Below, piece by piece: positions 1 to 5,606 of a stretch of DNA of 5,615 nt. The stretch spans positions 1 through 5,615 of the forward strand of contig JBKEHQ010000082.1 in the NCBI GenBank assembly GCA_046710875.1, written 5' to 3'. How positions within the stretch are numbered: the first letter of the stretch is position 1; each line of letters starts with the position of its first letter. A model generated the notes under the pieces. It was given only the letters and a program-made list of their open reading frames with translations, made no database searches and was not told where the DNA came from. Origin of the DNA: MGIIb-O3 sp046710875. Lineage in GTDB: Archaea > Thermoplasmatota > Poseidoniia > Poseidoniales > Thalassarchaeaceae. Made by a program: the position numbers and the translations under genes.

Positions 1-1
1 T

Positions 2-967
2 TCTGGAGCTTTGATAATATGGGAGGACGAATATAGAGAGATTACTGGAATTAATAATATTGAATATCTAGATGGTACTGGAATTACACTCTGCATAGTA
101 GATTCAGGGATTGATATGAATCATCCCGGATTAGAAGGTTTAGAATTAGAAAAATGGAATGATTTCGTTAATCAAATTGAAGACCCATATGATGATGAAG
201 GGCATGGTACGGCAATGGCAGGAATAATAGTTGCTAAAAATGGGTTAAAGGGTAATGCACAAGGTGTTACTTTACTAGTTGCTAAAGCTATCGACAAAGA
301 TGGGACAGGGACGGACCAAATTATTTCACAATCTGTAGACTGGTGTGCTGAAAATGGTGCACATATAATTTCATTAAGTTTGGGAGGTGCACAAGGATTT
401 GGAGCCGGGATATTCACTACTGATGCATTAGAACAATCTGTTGAAAACGCTTTAGACTTAGGAATTTTCATAGTGGCGGCTGCAGGAAATGACGGCGAGA
501 ATGACGACGGAGATGTCGAATCGCCTGGTTCTGTAGGGGATGTTATCTGCGTAGGAGGAATAACTAGGGATGGAGACATATGGAAAGGTAGTTCAATTGG
601 AGATAATGATGGTAGATTCTTTCCAAACCCCATATTTCCAAGAAGTAACCCAGATAAAAAGCCTGAGATAGTTGCACCTAGTCAAGAAGTTCCCATACTA
701 ATGGCAAGTGGAGTTGGAAATAATAATTGGTGGGGGTGGTCTAGTGGAACATCTGCTGCAACAGCATGGGTATCTGGATCATTATCATTATTATTGGAAG
801 AATATCCGGAATTACAAAGGCAAAATAATGATGGAAGGGAATCAATAGAAGAAGTTAAAAATCTATTATCACAAAACTCTCTAATGAAAGATAATCAGAC
901 TGAACATGATGATTATTACGGATATGGAATAATGAGAATCGATTTAATGATAAATTCTAAAAAATAA
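2..967 (+). CDS. Subtilisin-like serine protease (peptidase family S8), 5'-partial
   Basis: This is an S8 (subtilase) endopeptidase that cleaves peptide bonds with an Asp/His/Ser triad. The frame is open to the left edge, and the first possible start (TTG at 11) has no room for a leader, so I treat it as 5'-truncated. Counting from TTG 11, the catalytic residues are Asp31 in IVDSGID, His65 in DEGHGTAMAG, oxyanion Asn160 in AAAGND and Ser248 in SSGTSAATAW. Core strand motifs such as HIISLSLGG (118-126) are also present, so the catalytic domain appears intact. Most subtilases have Pro-His after the Ser block (GTSxAxPHV); here these are Ala-Trp. The protein ends about 70 residues after the catalytic Ser, with no extra C-terminal domain or membrane anchor. 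Homologues are usually secreted with a signal and propeptide, which here would lie upstream of the window. Family assignment is firm; substrate and export are unknown. Confidence 0.93.
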   Translation, partial: SGALIIWEDEYREITGINNIEYLDGTGITLCIVDSGIDMNHPGLEGLELEKWNDFVNQIEDPYDDEGHGTAMAGIIVAKNGLKGNAQGVTLLVAKAIDKDGTGTDQIISQSVDWCAENGAHIISLSLGGAQGFGAGIFTTDALEQSVENALDLGIFIVAAAGNDGENDDGDVESPGSVGDVICVGGITRDGDIWKGSSIGDNDGRFFPNPIFPRSNPDKKPEIVAPSQEVPILMASGVGNNNWWGWSSGTSAATAWVSGSLSLLLEEYPELQRQNNDGRESIEEVKNLLSQNSLMKDNQTEHDDYYGYGIMRIDLMINSKK

Positions 968-969
968 AA
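959..969 (-). terminator. Oligo-T terminator of the methyltransferase gene
   Basis: On the minus strand this stretch reads TTTTATTTTTT, 24-34 nt beyond the stop of the methyltransferase gene. It overlaps the last codons of the convergent protease gene. It fits an archaeal T-tract terminator and would make this junction a back-to-back bidirectional termination zone. Evidence is position and composition only. Confidence 0.4.
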
Positions 970-971
970 TA

Positions 972-978
972 TTTTTTT
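972..978 (+). terminator. Oligo-T terminator of the S8 protease gene
   Basis: A run of seven T residues begins 5 nt after the protease stop codon, within an AT-only stretch. Archaeal RNA polymerase commonly terminates at such T-tracts without a strong hairpin, and I see no convincing stem here. The position just after the stop at a convergent junction supports the call, but the low GC background makes T-runs common. Confidence 0.5.
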
Positions 979-992
979 ATCTAAATTATAAT

Positions 993-1781
993 TTAGGATG
1001 ATCGCCGAAGTACAACAAGCGTCCCACCAGTTAGCTCAACAAAACTCAATGAATTATTCAAACTAAAGTCTTTTACTGCGCTTATCCACTTGTTGAATCT
1101 AGAAACTTTTTCTTGAGCTTTACTCATTTCTTTACCACTTTCTAATTCTCCAACATCCCCCGTTGGAACCTCTGGTTCTTTAATGATTATTATTCCTCCA
1201 GGAGAAAGTAAATTAAATGATGATGTGAGGGCATCAATTCTTTCATCTTCTGGTAGATCAATTATGATTAAATCTACTGGAAGAGGGATTGATAAAAATG
1301 GTGCATTGTCGGAAGATGCAGTATTGGCGGCTAACCATGAGGAGCTTTCTGCAACTATTTCTGGCCATTTATTTATAATTACTTTTGACCAAGAATCAGC
1401 ATCATATCTACTTATTAGACGATTTAATATTATTCCAAATTTTCCACCCTCTTCAACAATTGTAAATGAATCTGGTTTTTTAATAGAATTATTTTCTATA
1501 TTATCTGAACACCACAAATCAAATAGCCATGCAGAAAGATGTCCTATCCCTCCTCCTACTAGAATCACATTATTTGCAGGAATCCTAGAACAAATATCTC
1601 TAATTCTTGATCTTATAGTTCTAGATAAAGGCCTAAGGCCCATATGTATCATTTGATCTCCAATATTTGAAGCTACCTCGGGCTCATCTATTCCCCTATT
1701 TTCATCTTCTGAAAGAAGTCTCAAAAACATCTCTTTTTCGGACATTTGAGGTAAACCCAAACCCCCTCCGGCTCGCTCCAT
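993..1781 (-). CDS. Class I SAM-dependent methyltransferase-like protein, substrate unknown
   Basis: This 262-residue protein has the Rossmann-type signature of class I methyltransferases. An N-terminal helical section (about 15-68) precedes motif I, VILVGGGIG (72-80). An acidic strand end follows at FTIVEE (106-111), then VDLIIIDLPED (169-179) at the motif IV position, and LLSPGGIIIIKEPE (191-204) at the post-catalytic strand. The order and the C-terminal FVELTGGTLVVLRR (247-260) most resemble COG4122-type O-methyltransferases, but there are no metal-binding residues or NPPY-type motif that I can point to. The likely role is transfer of a methyl group from SAM; the acceptor could be a small molecule, protein or RNA. 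The start is ATG 1781, with a TATA-like TTGAATAG 21-28 nt upstream and no Shine-Dalgarno, suggesting leaderless translation. Met13 (1745) is an alternative start. It is divergent from the zinc-ribbon gene and convergent with the protease gene, so it appears monocistronic. Confidence 0.7.
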   Translation of the reverse strand: MERAGGGLGLPQMSEKEMFLRLLSEDENRGIDEPEVASNIGDQMIHMGLRPLSRTIRSRIRDICSRIPANNVILVGGGIGHLSAWLFDLWCSDNIENNSIKKPDSFTIVEEGGKFGIILNRLISRYDADSWSKVIINKWPEIVAESSSWLAANTASSDNAPFLSIPLPVDLIIIDLPEDERIDALTSSFNLLSPGGIIIIKEPEVPTGDVGELESGKEMSKAQEKVSRFNKWISAVKDFSLNNSLSFVELTGGTLVVLRRSS

Positions 1782-1801
1782 ATTGTCCGCTGGTAAGTCA
1801 A

Positions 1802-1809
1802 CTATTCAA
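1802..1809 (-). promoter_or_regulatory. TATA-like element of the methyltransferase gene
   Basis: Read on the minus strand this is TTGAATAG at -28 to -21 from ATG 1781, the distance expected of an archaeal TATA box when transcription starts at or near the start codon. An identical octamer in the opposite orientation sits at 1828-1835 for the divergent gene. No Shine-Dalgarno lies between the element and the start. Confidence 0.45.
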
Positions 1810-1827
1810 TTATCACTATTGGATGGT

Positions 1828-1835
1828 TTGAATAG
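1828..1835 (+). promoter_or_regulatory. TATA-like element of the zinc-ribbon gene
   Basis: TTGAATAG lies at -30 to -23 from ATG 1858, at TATA-box distance for a leaderless mRNA. It supports ATG 1858 over the in-frame TTG at 1843, which would start only 8 nt downstream of the element. With the copy at 1802-1809 it forms an 8-bp inverted repeat with an 18-nt spacer, so a shared regulator-binding site is an alternative reading. Confidence 0.45.
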
Positions 1836-1857
1836 AAGTTAGTTGTGCGCGACAAAT

Positions 1858-2472
1858 ATGGCTTCGCACTACGATGATGAAGAAGTATCAGATGCCGCAA
1901 ATTGTCCAATGTGTTTAGAGATGACTGAACATGACGTATTAAAACGTATAAGAAAGGGTAAAGGAGAAGATATTCTTGCAAGATGTCTAGAATGCAGTGA
2001 TGTACATTTAATTGAATTGAGGCCTCCTGAACCTATCTTTCTCAATACTACTTTTTCTGAGGGTAAAATTAGTAAATCTGGACTCATGGAAGTAGATAGT
2101 GATGAGATAATTGCAGTTGGAGATATATTTCAACATGAAGGCGCGGACTGGGAAGTCACCAGAATTGATGATAAAATATCAAAACCGGAAAAGAAAATGA
2201 TGGCGTCTGAAATTTATGCAATGTGGGCAATAAGAACAGATAAAAAGATAATAAAAATAACTTTGACCGATGATGATTATAGTACTAGTTCCACCATAGA
2301 ATCTAGTCCCGATAAAATATTTTCGTGTGGCACAATATTGGAAATTAATGGACAAAAGTGGAGAATAAGAGCAATACATACTGGTCAAGGGCGTACTTTA
2401 AGAGGGAAAAGAGTGGCTTCTGAGATAAAAAGAATGTATTTGCATTCGCCACGAACCCCTACCTACGATTAG
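1858..2472 (+). CDS. HVO_0476-like archaeal zinc-ribbon protein
   Basis: This 204-residue protein resembles the HVO_0476 family of archaeal zinc-finger proteins, whose function is not known to me. The N-terminal zinc ribbon has CPMC (Cys16/Cys19) and CLEC (Cys43/Cys46), separated by a basic loop RIRKGKG (30-36), and is followed by the strand VHLIELRPP (49-57). The rest looks like two copies of a small beta-rich module. VGDIF..GADWEVTRID (87-104) plus MASEIYAMWA (115-124) aligns with CGTIL..GQKWRIRAIH (157-174) plus VASEIKRMYL (187-196). No signal peptide or membrane segment is visible, so it is probably cytoplasmic, and nucleic-acid or protein binding is a guess. ATG 1858 is chosen over TTG 1843 because of the promoter spacing. 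The 3' end overlaps the convergent proline dehydrogenase gene by 14 nt. Confidence 0.75.
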   Translation: MASHYDDEEVSDAANCPMCLEMTEHDVLKRIRKGKGEDILARCLECSDVHLIELRPPEPIFLNTTFSEGKISKSGLMEVDSDEIIAVGDIFQHEGADWEVTRIDDKISKPEKKMMASEIYAMWAIRTDKKIIKITLTDDDYSTSSTIESSPDKIFSCGTILEINGQKWRIRAIHTGQGRTLRGKRVASEIKRMYLHSPRTPTYD

Positions 2473-3433
2473 TCCATGGCAATAGGAATGCCTTAGCAAC
2501 ATGCATAGCGATTTCTGGATTTTCCCTTAATCGCCTCATACTATACTCGTACCAACGGGATCCATATGGGACATATACTCTGGTTAAATGTCCTTTTTTA
2601 GCCAACTTCCGTCTTTCATTACCTCGGACACCTAATAAAAATTGAAATTCATACCCATTACCCTTTCCGGGTAATTTAATGCCAGCATTTTTCCTTGGAT
2701 CCATAAGTTCTGGACCCATGCTATGTTTTTTTAAAGAGTCAAGCGAACATGCGATAATATCATCATCATGAGAAGCGATGGCAGTATATGCTCCATTTTC
2801 GAGCATAAGATTTATACAATTTATTACTGAATCTACAATATCTTTATGATTCGTATAAGATATATCATTAGATTCCAAATAAATTCCTTTACAAATTCTA
2901 AAGTCGGAATTTTTTAATGTCATAGAACAGATATTTGCTATATCATTTTCAGTTCTGAACAATCTACCTTGAAGTACAGTTCCAACATTATTAAGCCCTT
3001 TTTTATGCATCTCATATACTAAATCAATTGTAGATTGTGTAACTCTATTATCTTCCATGTCTAATCTAACAAAAATATTATTTTTTGATGCTTTTACTAA
3101 GAGTTTAGTAAGATTCTTAGATGTTTCTTCGCCATCAATCAATAAGCCTAATGCAGTTGGTTTGATTGAAATATTGGCATCTATATTATTATCAATAATT
3201 GCATCCAAAAGAGCGCTATATTCATTCATGAAATAAGAAGCTTCGGACATATTTTTTATTTCTTCTCCTAGTACATCAATGGTAAAGCAAGTATTACTTG
3301 ACCGTAATTTTTTGATAACACTCATGGCTTCATCAATGTTTTCACCTGCAACATACCTTTTGGAAATCCAACGGACAATAAAACGCGGTACAAAAGGAAG
3401 AAGAGCTACAATGGGGCGTCCCAAGATACTCAT
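2459..3433 (-). CDS. Proline dehydrogenase (FAD-dependent, monofunctional)
   Basis: This 324-residue protein is a single-domain PRODH (PF01619 type). It should oxidise L-proline to delta-1-pyrroline-5-carboxylate, passing electrons to FAD and then to the respiratory chain, as the first step of proline breakdown to glutamate. Family motifs appear in order: FTIDVLGE (50-57), SIKPTALG (89-96), RLDMED (123-128), VLQGRL (153-158), RICKGIYLE (179-187), ASHDDD (220-225), EFQFLLGV (262-269) and the C-terminal substrate block VYVPYGSRWYEYSMRRLREN (286-305), including the two Arg that bind proline carboxylate. Length matches monofunctional enzymes, and there is no fused P5C dehydrogenase domain; that partner gene is not in the window. 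The N-terminus (about 5-22) is hydrophobic and basic, which could aid membrane association. The ATG overlaps the dtdA stop in ATGA (3430-3433), so it is probably translationally coupled. No Shine-Dalgarno is evident. The gene might be named putA or prodh. Confidence 0.93.
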   Translation of the reverse strand: MSILGRPIVALLPFVPRFIVRWISKRYVAGENIDEAMSVIKKLRSSNTCFTIDVLGEEIKNMSEASYFMNEYSALLDAIIDNNIDANISIKPTALGLLIDGEETSKNLTKLLVKASKNNIFVRLDMEDNRVTQSTIDLVYEMHKKGLNNVGTVLQGRLFRTENDIANICSMTLKNSDFRICKGIYLESNDISYTNHKDIVDSVINCINLMLENGAYTAIASHDDDIIACSLDSLKKHSMGPELMDPRKNAGIKLPGKGNGYEFQFLLGVRGNERRKLAKKGHLTRVYVPYGSRWYEYSMRRLRENPEIAMHVAKAFLLPWTNRR

Positions 3434-4410
3434 GATTCATCGCCAATGATAGATGAACTTTTATTCTTGTGTAACATGAGTATTTGTTTGCCCCTATACA
3501 CGGGAATATTGAGGTTTTCTAAATATAAAATTATTGCATTCCTTTGCCATCCTTTGAATGATTTACGATCTAAATGAACAAAAATTCTACCTCCGGGAAA
3601 TGCAATTTTTGTTGCTTCAATAGTTTTTTCTAATGGGTGATGCCATAAAACTGTATTATTATTTTCTTTATATTCACCATCAAACAAAAGTGAATAATTT
3701 GCCAATATATGACTTAGCCAAACATCTGAATTAGTGATAATTGACTTGTGTCTTGGAGCATAATGTCCACCCCCTAAACATATCATAACATCTCCTTCTC
3801 CCTTCCAAGATCCTAATGCATTGGAACCTTCCAAACCTAGGCATTTAACAATGGTCAAAGTCCAAATATCCGCTAAATCTTTACGATTCCATTCCTCCAT
3901 AGTTGAACCTATTTCCAGATATAAAGTTGGCCTAGTTAGAAATGGCCCATGGTGAGTAGTTTCCAGTGTAATGTCAAAAGTATCATCTAAATTCATTTCT
4001 TCAGCAATCATTAATAGATTTTTGAATAAGCTAGCAAATCTAGGAGACGGAGGTACAACTTCGCCGTTTATTCCTCCTGAATGGCCCTTTTCTCCATATG
4101 GGGTTATTCCAGGAAGTCCGATAGCATGTATGGTCAACGCTGGTATTTCAGATTTTGAAACATGTTTTGATAGAACCAGTACTTCTTTAACATTAGTATT
4201 CATTTCTTTTTCATGTAAAAGATCAATATTATCTGCAAAAATATGATTTAGATTATCAATTAATAATATGTGAACATCACATTTACTATGTCTGTAGACA
4301 GTTCCATAGCCCATTTCGATTGGGTTTAACCATCCACCTTTAATAATTAATTGATTATATAAATTTAGAGATGCTTGATCTTTTGATGAGCACAATAGTA
4401 ACGAGACCAT
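3430..4410 (-). CDS. dtdA: D-aminoacyl-tRNA deacylase (DtdA/GEK1 family)
   Basis: This enzyme hydrolyses D-amino acids from mischarged tRNAs, protecting translation from D-residues. The archaeal/plant DTD2 type (PF04414) is zinc-dependent and unrelated to bacterial DTD. In the 326-residue form, visible motifs are the start MVSLLLCSSKDQAS (1-14), LSKHVSKSEIPALTIHAIG (80-98), ITLETTHHGP (147-156), LYLEIGST (163-170) and GGGHYAPRH (213-221). The His-rich blocks are the likely metal or catalytic sites. The Gly-rich loop after HAIG (about 99-119) and the 'IG' in place of the 'TGN' of typical euryarchaeal enzymes make it look closer to the plant GEK1 form. An upstream in-frame ATG at 4458 would add 16 residues, but ATG 4410 matches where the family usually begins and has TTTGAAAT at -28 to -21. 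It is the first gene of a two-gene operon with proline dehydrogenase. Confidence 0.93.
   Translation of the reverse strand: MVSLLLCSSKDQASLNLYNQLIIKGGWLNPIEMGYGTVYRHSKCDVHILLIDNLNHIFADNIDLLHEKEMNTNVKEVLVLSKHVSKSEIPALTIHAIGLPGITPYGEKGHSGGINGEVVPPSPRFASLFKNLLMIAEEMNLDDTFDITLETTHHGPFLTRPTLYLEIGSTMEEWNRKDLADIWTLTIVKCLGLEGSNALGSWKGEGDVMICLGGGHYAPRHKSIITNSDVWLSHILANYSLLFDGEYKENNNTVLWHHPLEKTIEATKIAFPGGRIFVHLDRKSFKGWQRNAIILYLENLNIPVYRGKQILMLHKNKSSSIIGDES
4356..4363 (+). promoter_or_regulatory. Possible TATA box of the propeller-like gene
   Basis: TTATATAA sits at -30 to -23 from ATG 4386, matching the spacing seen at the other promoters here. It lies inside the dtdA coding region, where AT-rich Leu-Tyr-Asn codons could create it by chance, so support is moderate. 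Confidence 0.35.
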
Positions 4411-5402
4411 GGCACTCCAATGGCGTTGAGATTTCAAACTTGGCGGAAACACATTCAAGGAGGTGGTGCGAATCGAACAATATGATTAACATCCAATTGG
4501 GCTTCACTCCCTCTAAAGTTAATAGAAATAATACTAAATTAGTCATCATAGGAAATTCTGGAGAATTAATTAAATTAGATCTTGAATTTAATAAAATTGA
4601 AGAGATGACAAAGCCATTCCCGACGCCTGTGGTAACTGGAGTAATTTTTGAGGACATATGGGTTGGCATTTGGATGGATAGGGAATTGAAGGATTCTAGA
4701 ATTGCTGCATTGCCTCTCGAAAAAGATTGGGCCGATGGAATAGGAAGAGATGAATTAAGGTTAAATTCATCAGATGATCCTAAAATAATTCCAAACTCTG
4801 CTATATGGCAAAAAATTCTTACTTCCGAACCCATGGCACTGAATAAAGTAGATGAGAATATAATATTTGCATTAATGAATAAGGGAATATACATGATAGA
4901 TAAAAATGGAATGGAAATTTGGAGAGAACATTATCCAACATGGCCAGAAATTGGAATTAAACAAGACAGAAATCCAATAGTGAAAATAATTAAGGGAGAA
5001 TCAGGAATTGTAATTTGGTCAGCTGCTGGAGGAATATTAGAATTAGATGAAGGAAGAAATTTAAAGAGAAAAATAATAATTCAGTTAAAGGATAAAATAA
5101 CTGATGTTCGCTACCATAAAGATGGAGGTTGGTTCTTAATGATGCATGGAAAATCCATAGCATTAATCAAGAATTTAGATGATATTCCAGTAGTATTCAG
5201 AACTCCTGGGCCAGTAATGGATGCATACTTCTCAGAAAATGAATGGAATTGGACAGGTTGGAGGCATGATGGTAAACTTAAAATTACAGCAGAAGGAATA
5301 ATTGAACAATATTCAGATACACATAGAGAAAATATTGGAATCCACATATTTGATAATAAAGTTATCAATAACGATGGGCAATGGGAAAACTATTCGTCTT
5401 GA
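4386..5402 (+). CDS. Unrecognised protein with beta-propeller-like repeats
   Basis: I do not recognise a family. The 338-residue product alternates short hydrophobic strands with Gly/Asp/Asn turns, as in beta-propellers. Candidate blades lie near 52-74 (LVIIGNSGELIKLD), 83-111, 157-182 (IIFALMNKGIYMIDKNGMEI), 207-230 (IVIWSAAGGILELDEG), 247-270 (GWFLMMHGKSIALI) and 288-311 (WTGWRHDGKLKITAEGIIEQ). It is rich in Trp and has no signal peptide, membrane helix or catalytic motif that I can see. This suggests a binding or scaffold role, but that is inference. Start choice: ATG 4386 has a TATA-like box at the usual distance, and the sequence to 4481 is richer in GC than expected of an archaeal spacer. 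It would overlap the start of dtdA by 25 nt. ATG 4371 is possible. ATG 4482 would leave a clean 71-nt spacer, but its Shine-Dalgarno-like AAGGAGGTG (4457-4465) is 16 nt away. The 3' end overlaps rps27ae by 13 nt. Confidence 0.7.
   Translation: MSTIVTRPWHSNGVEISNLAETHSRRWCESNNMINIQLGFTPSKVNRNNTKLVIIGNSGELIKLDLEFNKIEEMTKPFPTPVVTGVIFEDIWVGIWMDRELKDSRIAALPLEKDWADGIGRDELRLNSSDDPKIIPNSAIWQKILTSEPMALNKVDENIIFALMNKGIYMIDKNGMEIWREHYPTWPEIGIKQDRNPIVKIIKGESGIVIWSAAGGILELDEGRNLKRKIIIQLKDKITDVRYHKDGGWFLMMHGKSIALIKNLDDIPVVFRTPGPVMDAYFSENEWNWTGWRHDGKLKITAEGIIEQYSDTHRENIGIHIFDNKVINNDGQWENYSS
4431..4438 (-). promoter_or_regulatory. TATA-like element of the dtdA-PRODH operon
   Basis: On the minus strand this reads TTTGAAAT at -28 to -21 from ATG 4410, the same spacing and a similar core (TTGAA) to the elements at 1802-1809 and 1828-1835. 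It supports ATG 4410 as the dtdA start and leaderless transcription. It lies within the + strand gene if that gene starts at 4386. Confidence 0.45.
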
Positions 5403-5590
5403 TCTAAACCGCGGTATTTCTTTGGAGGATTTGAATAACCACATTTACCGCAAACCTTGCGATCACTGTGGACTCCCAAAAATACTCCAGGTCCGCACTC
5501 CGGGCAAAATTCTCCCTTACGGACCAAAGAATCACCTTCGATCGAATATTTTGAATGTTTAGCTTGTGGATTAGGACTTCCATCGGACAT
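5390..5590 (-). CDS. rps27ae: Small-subunit ribosomal protein S27ae (eS31)
   Basis: This 66-residue zinc-ribbon protein of the 30S subunit is the archaeal equivalent of the ribosomal half of eukaryotic ubiquitin-S27a, without the ubiquitin part. The four zinc ligands are Cys29 and Cys32 (CPEC) and Cys47 and Cys50 (CGKC), with the hallmark HSDRKVCGKCGY block (41-52) between and around them. The N-terminus carries the usual basic segment (KHSKY, 11-15), and the length is normal for archaea. The start is fixed by ATG 5590 with a Shine-Dalgarno CAGGAGGG 8 nt upstream. The C-terminal codons overlap the convergent propeller-like gene by 13 nt. Archaeal rps27ae often follows rps24e, so an upstream operon partner off the right edge is likely but not visible. 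Confidence 0.96.
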   Translation of the reverse strand: MSDGSPNPQAKHSKYSIEGDSLVRKGEFCPECGPGVFLGVHSDRKVCGKCGYSNPPKKYRGLDQDE

Positions 5591-5598
5591 TATTAATT

Positions 5599-5606
5599 CC
5601 CTCCTG
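5599..5606 (-). promoter_or_regulatory. Shine-Dalgarno of rps27ae
   Basis: The minus strand reads CAGGAGGG, 8 nt before ATG 5590, a near-perfect match to the anti-Shine-Dalgarno. It is the only well-spaced ribosome binding site in the window. That suggests rps27ae is internal to an operon, while the genes preceded by TATA-like boxes at -21 to -30 are leaderless. Confidence 0.75.

Noticed and set aside
172..633. 153-residue minus strand open frame, rich in Ser and Pro
   Set aside because: It is antisense to the S8 protease catalytic core. The Ser/Pro bias comes from reading Gly/Asp codons backwards.
1183..1656. 157-residue + strand open frame
   Set aside because: It lies fully antisense to the methyltransferase gene, whose motifs are clear. 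Its translation shows no family features.
1843..1857. TTG at 1843 as the start of the zinc-ribbon gene
   Set aside because: It would begin 8 nt after the TATA-like element. ATG 1858 has the better codon and spacing.
2594..2599. Six-T run on the + strand as a terminator for the zinc-ribbon gene
   Set aside because: It is over 120 nt past the stop and inside PRODH, where a Lys-Lys codon pair explains it. The same applies to the five-T run on the minus strand at 2427-2431.
3971..4246. 91-residue + strand open frame
   Set aside because: It is antisense to conserved dtdA motifs and has no independent support.
4355..4894. 179-residue minus strand open frame
   Set aside because: It overlaps the dtdA start in another frame and is antisense to the propeller-like gene, with no promoter or conserved motif.
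5302..5562. 86-residue + strand frame containing a CDHC motif
   Set aside because: The Cys pair is a by-product of reading the rps27ae zinc-ribbon codons in antisense. S27ae is unmistakable on the other strand.
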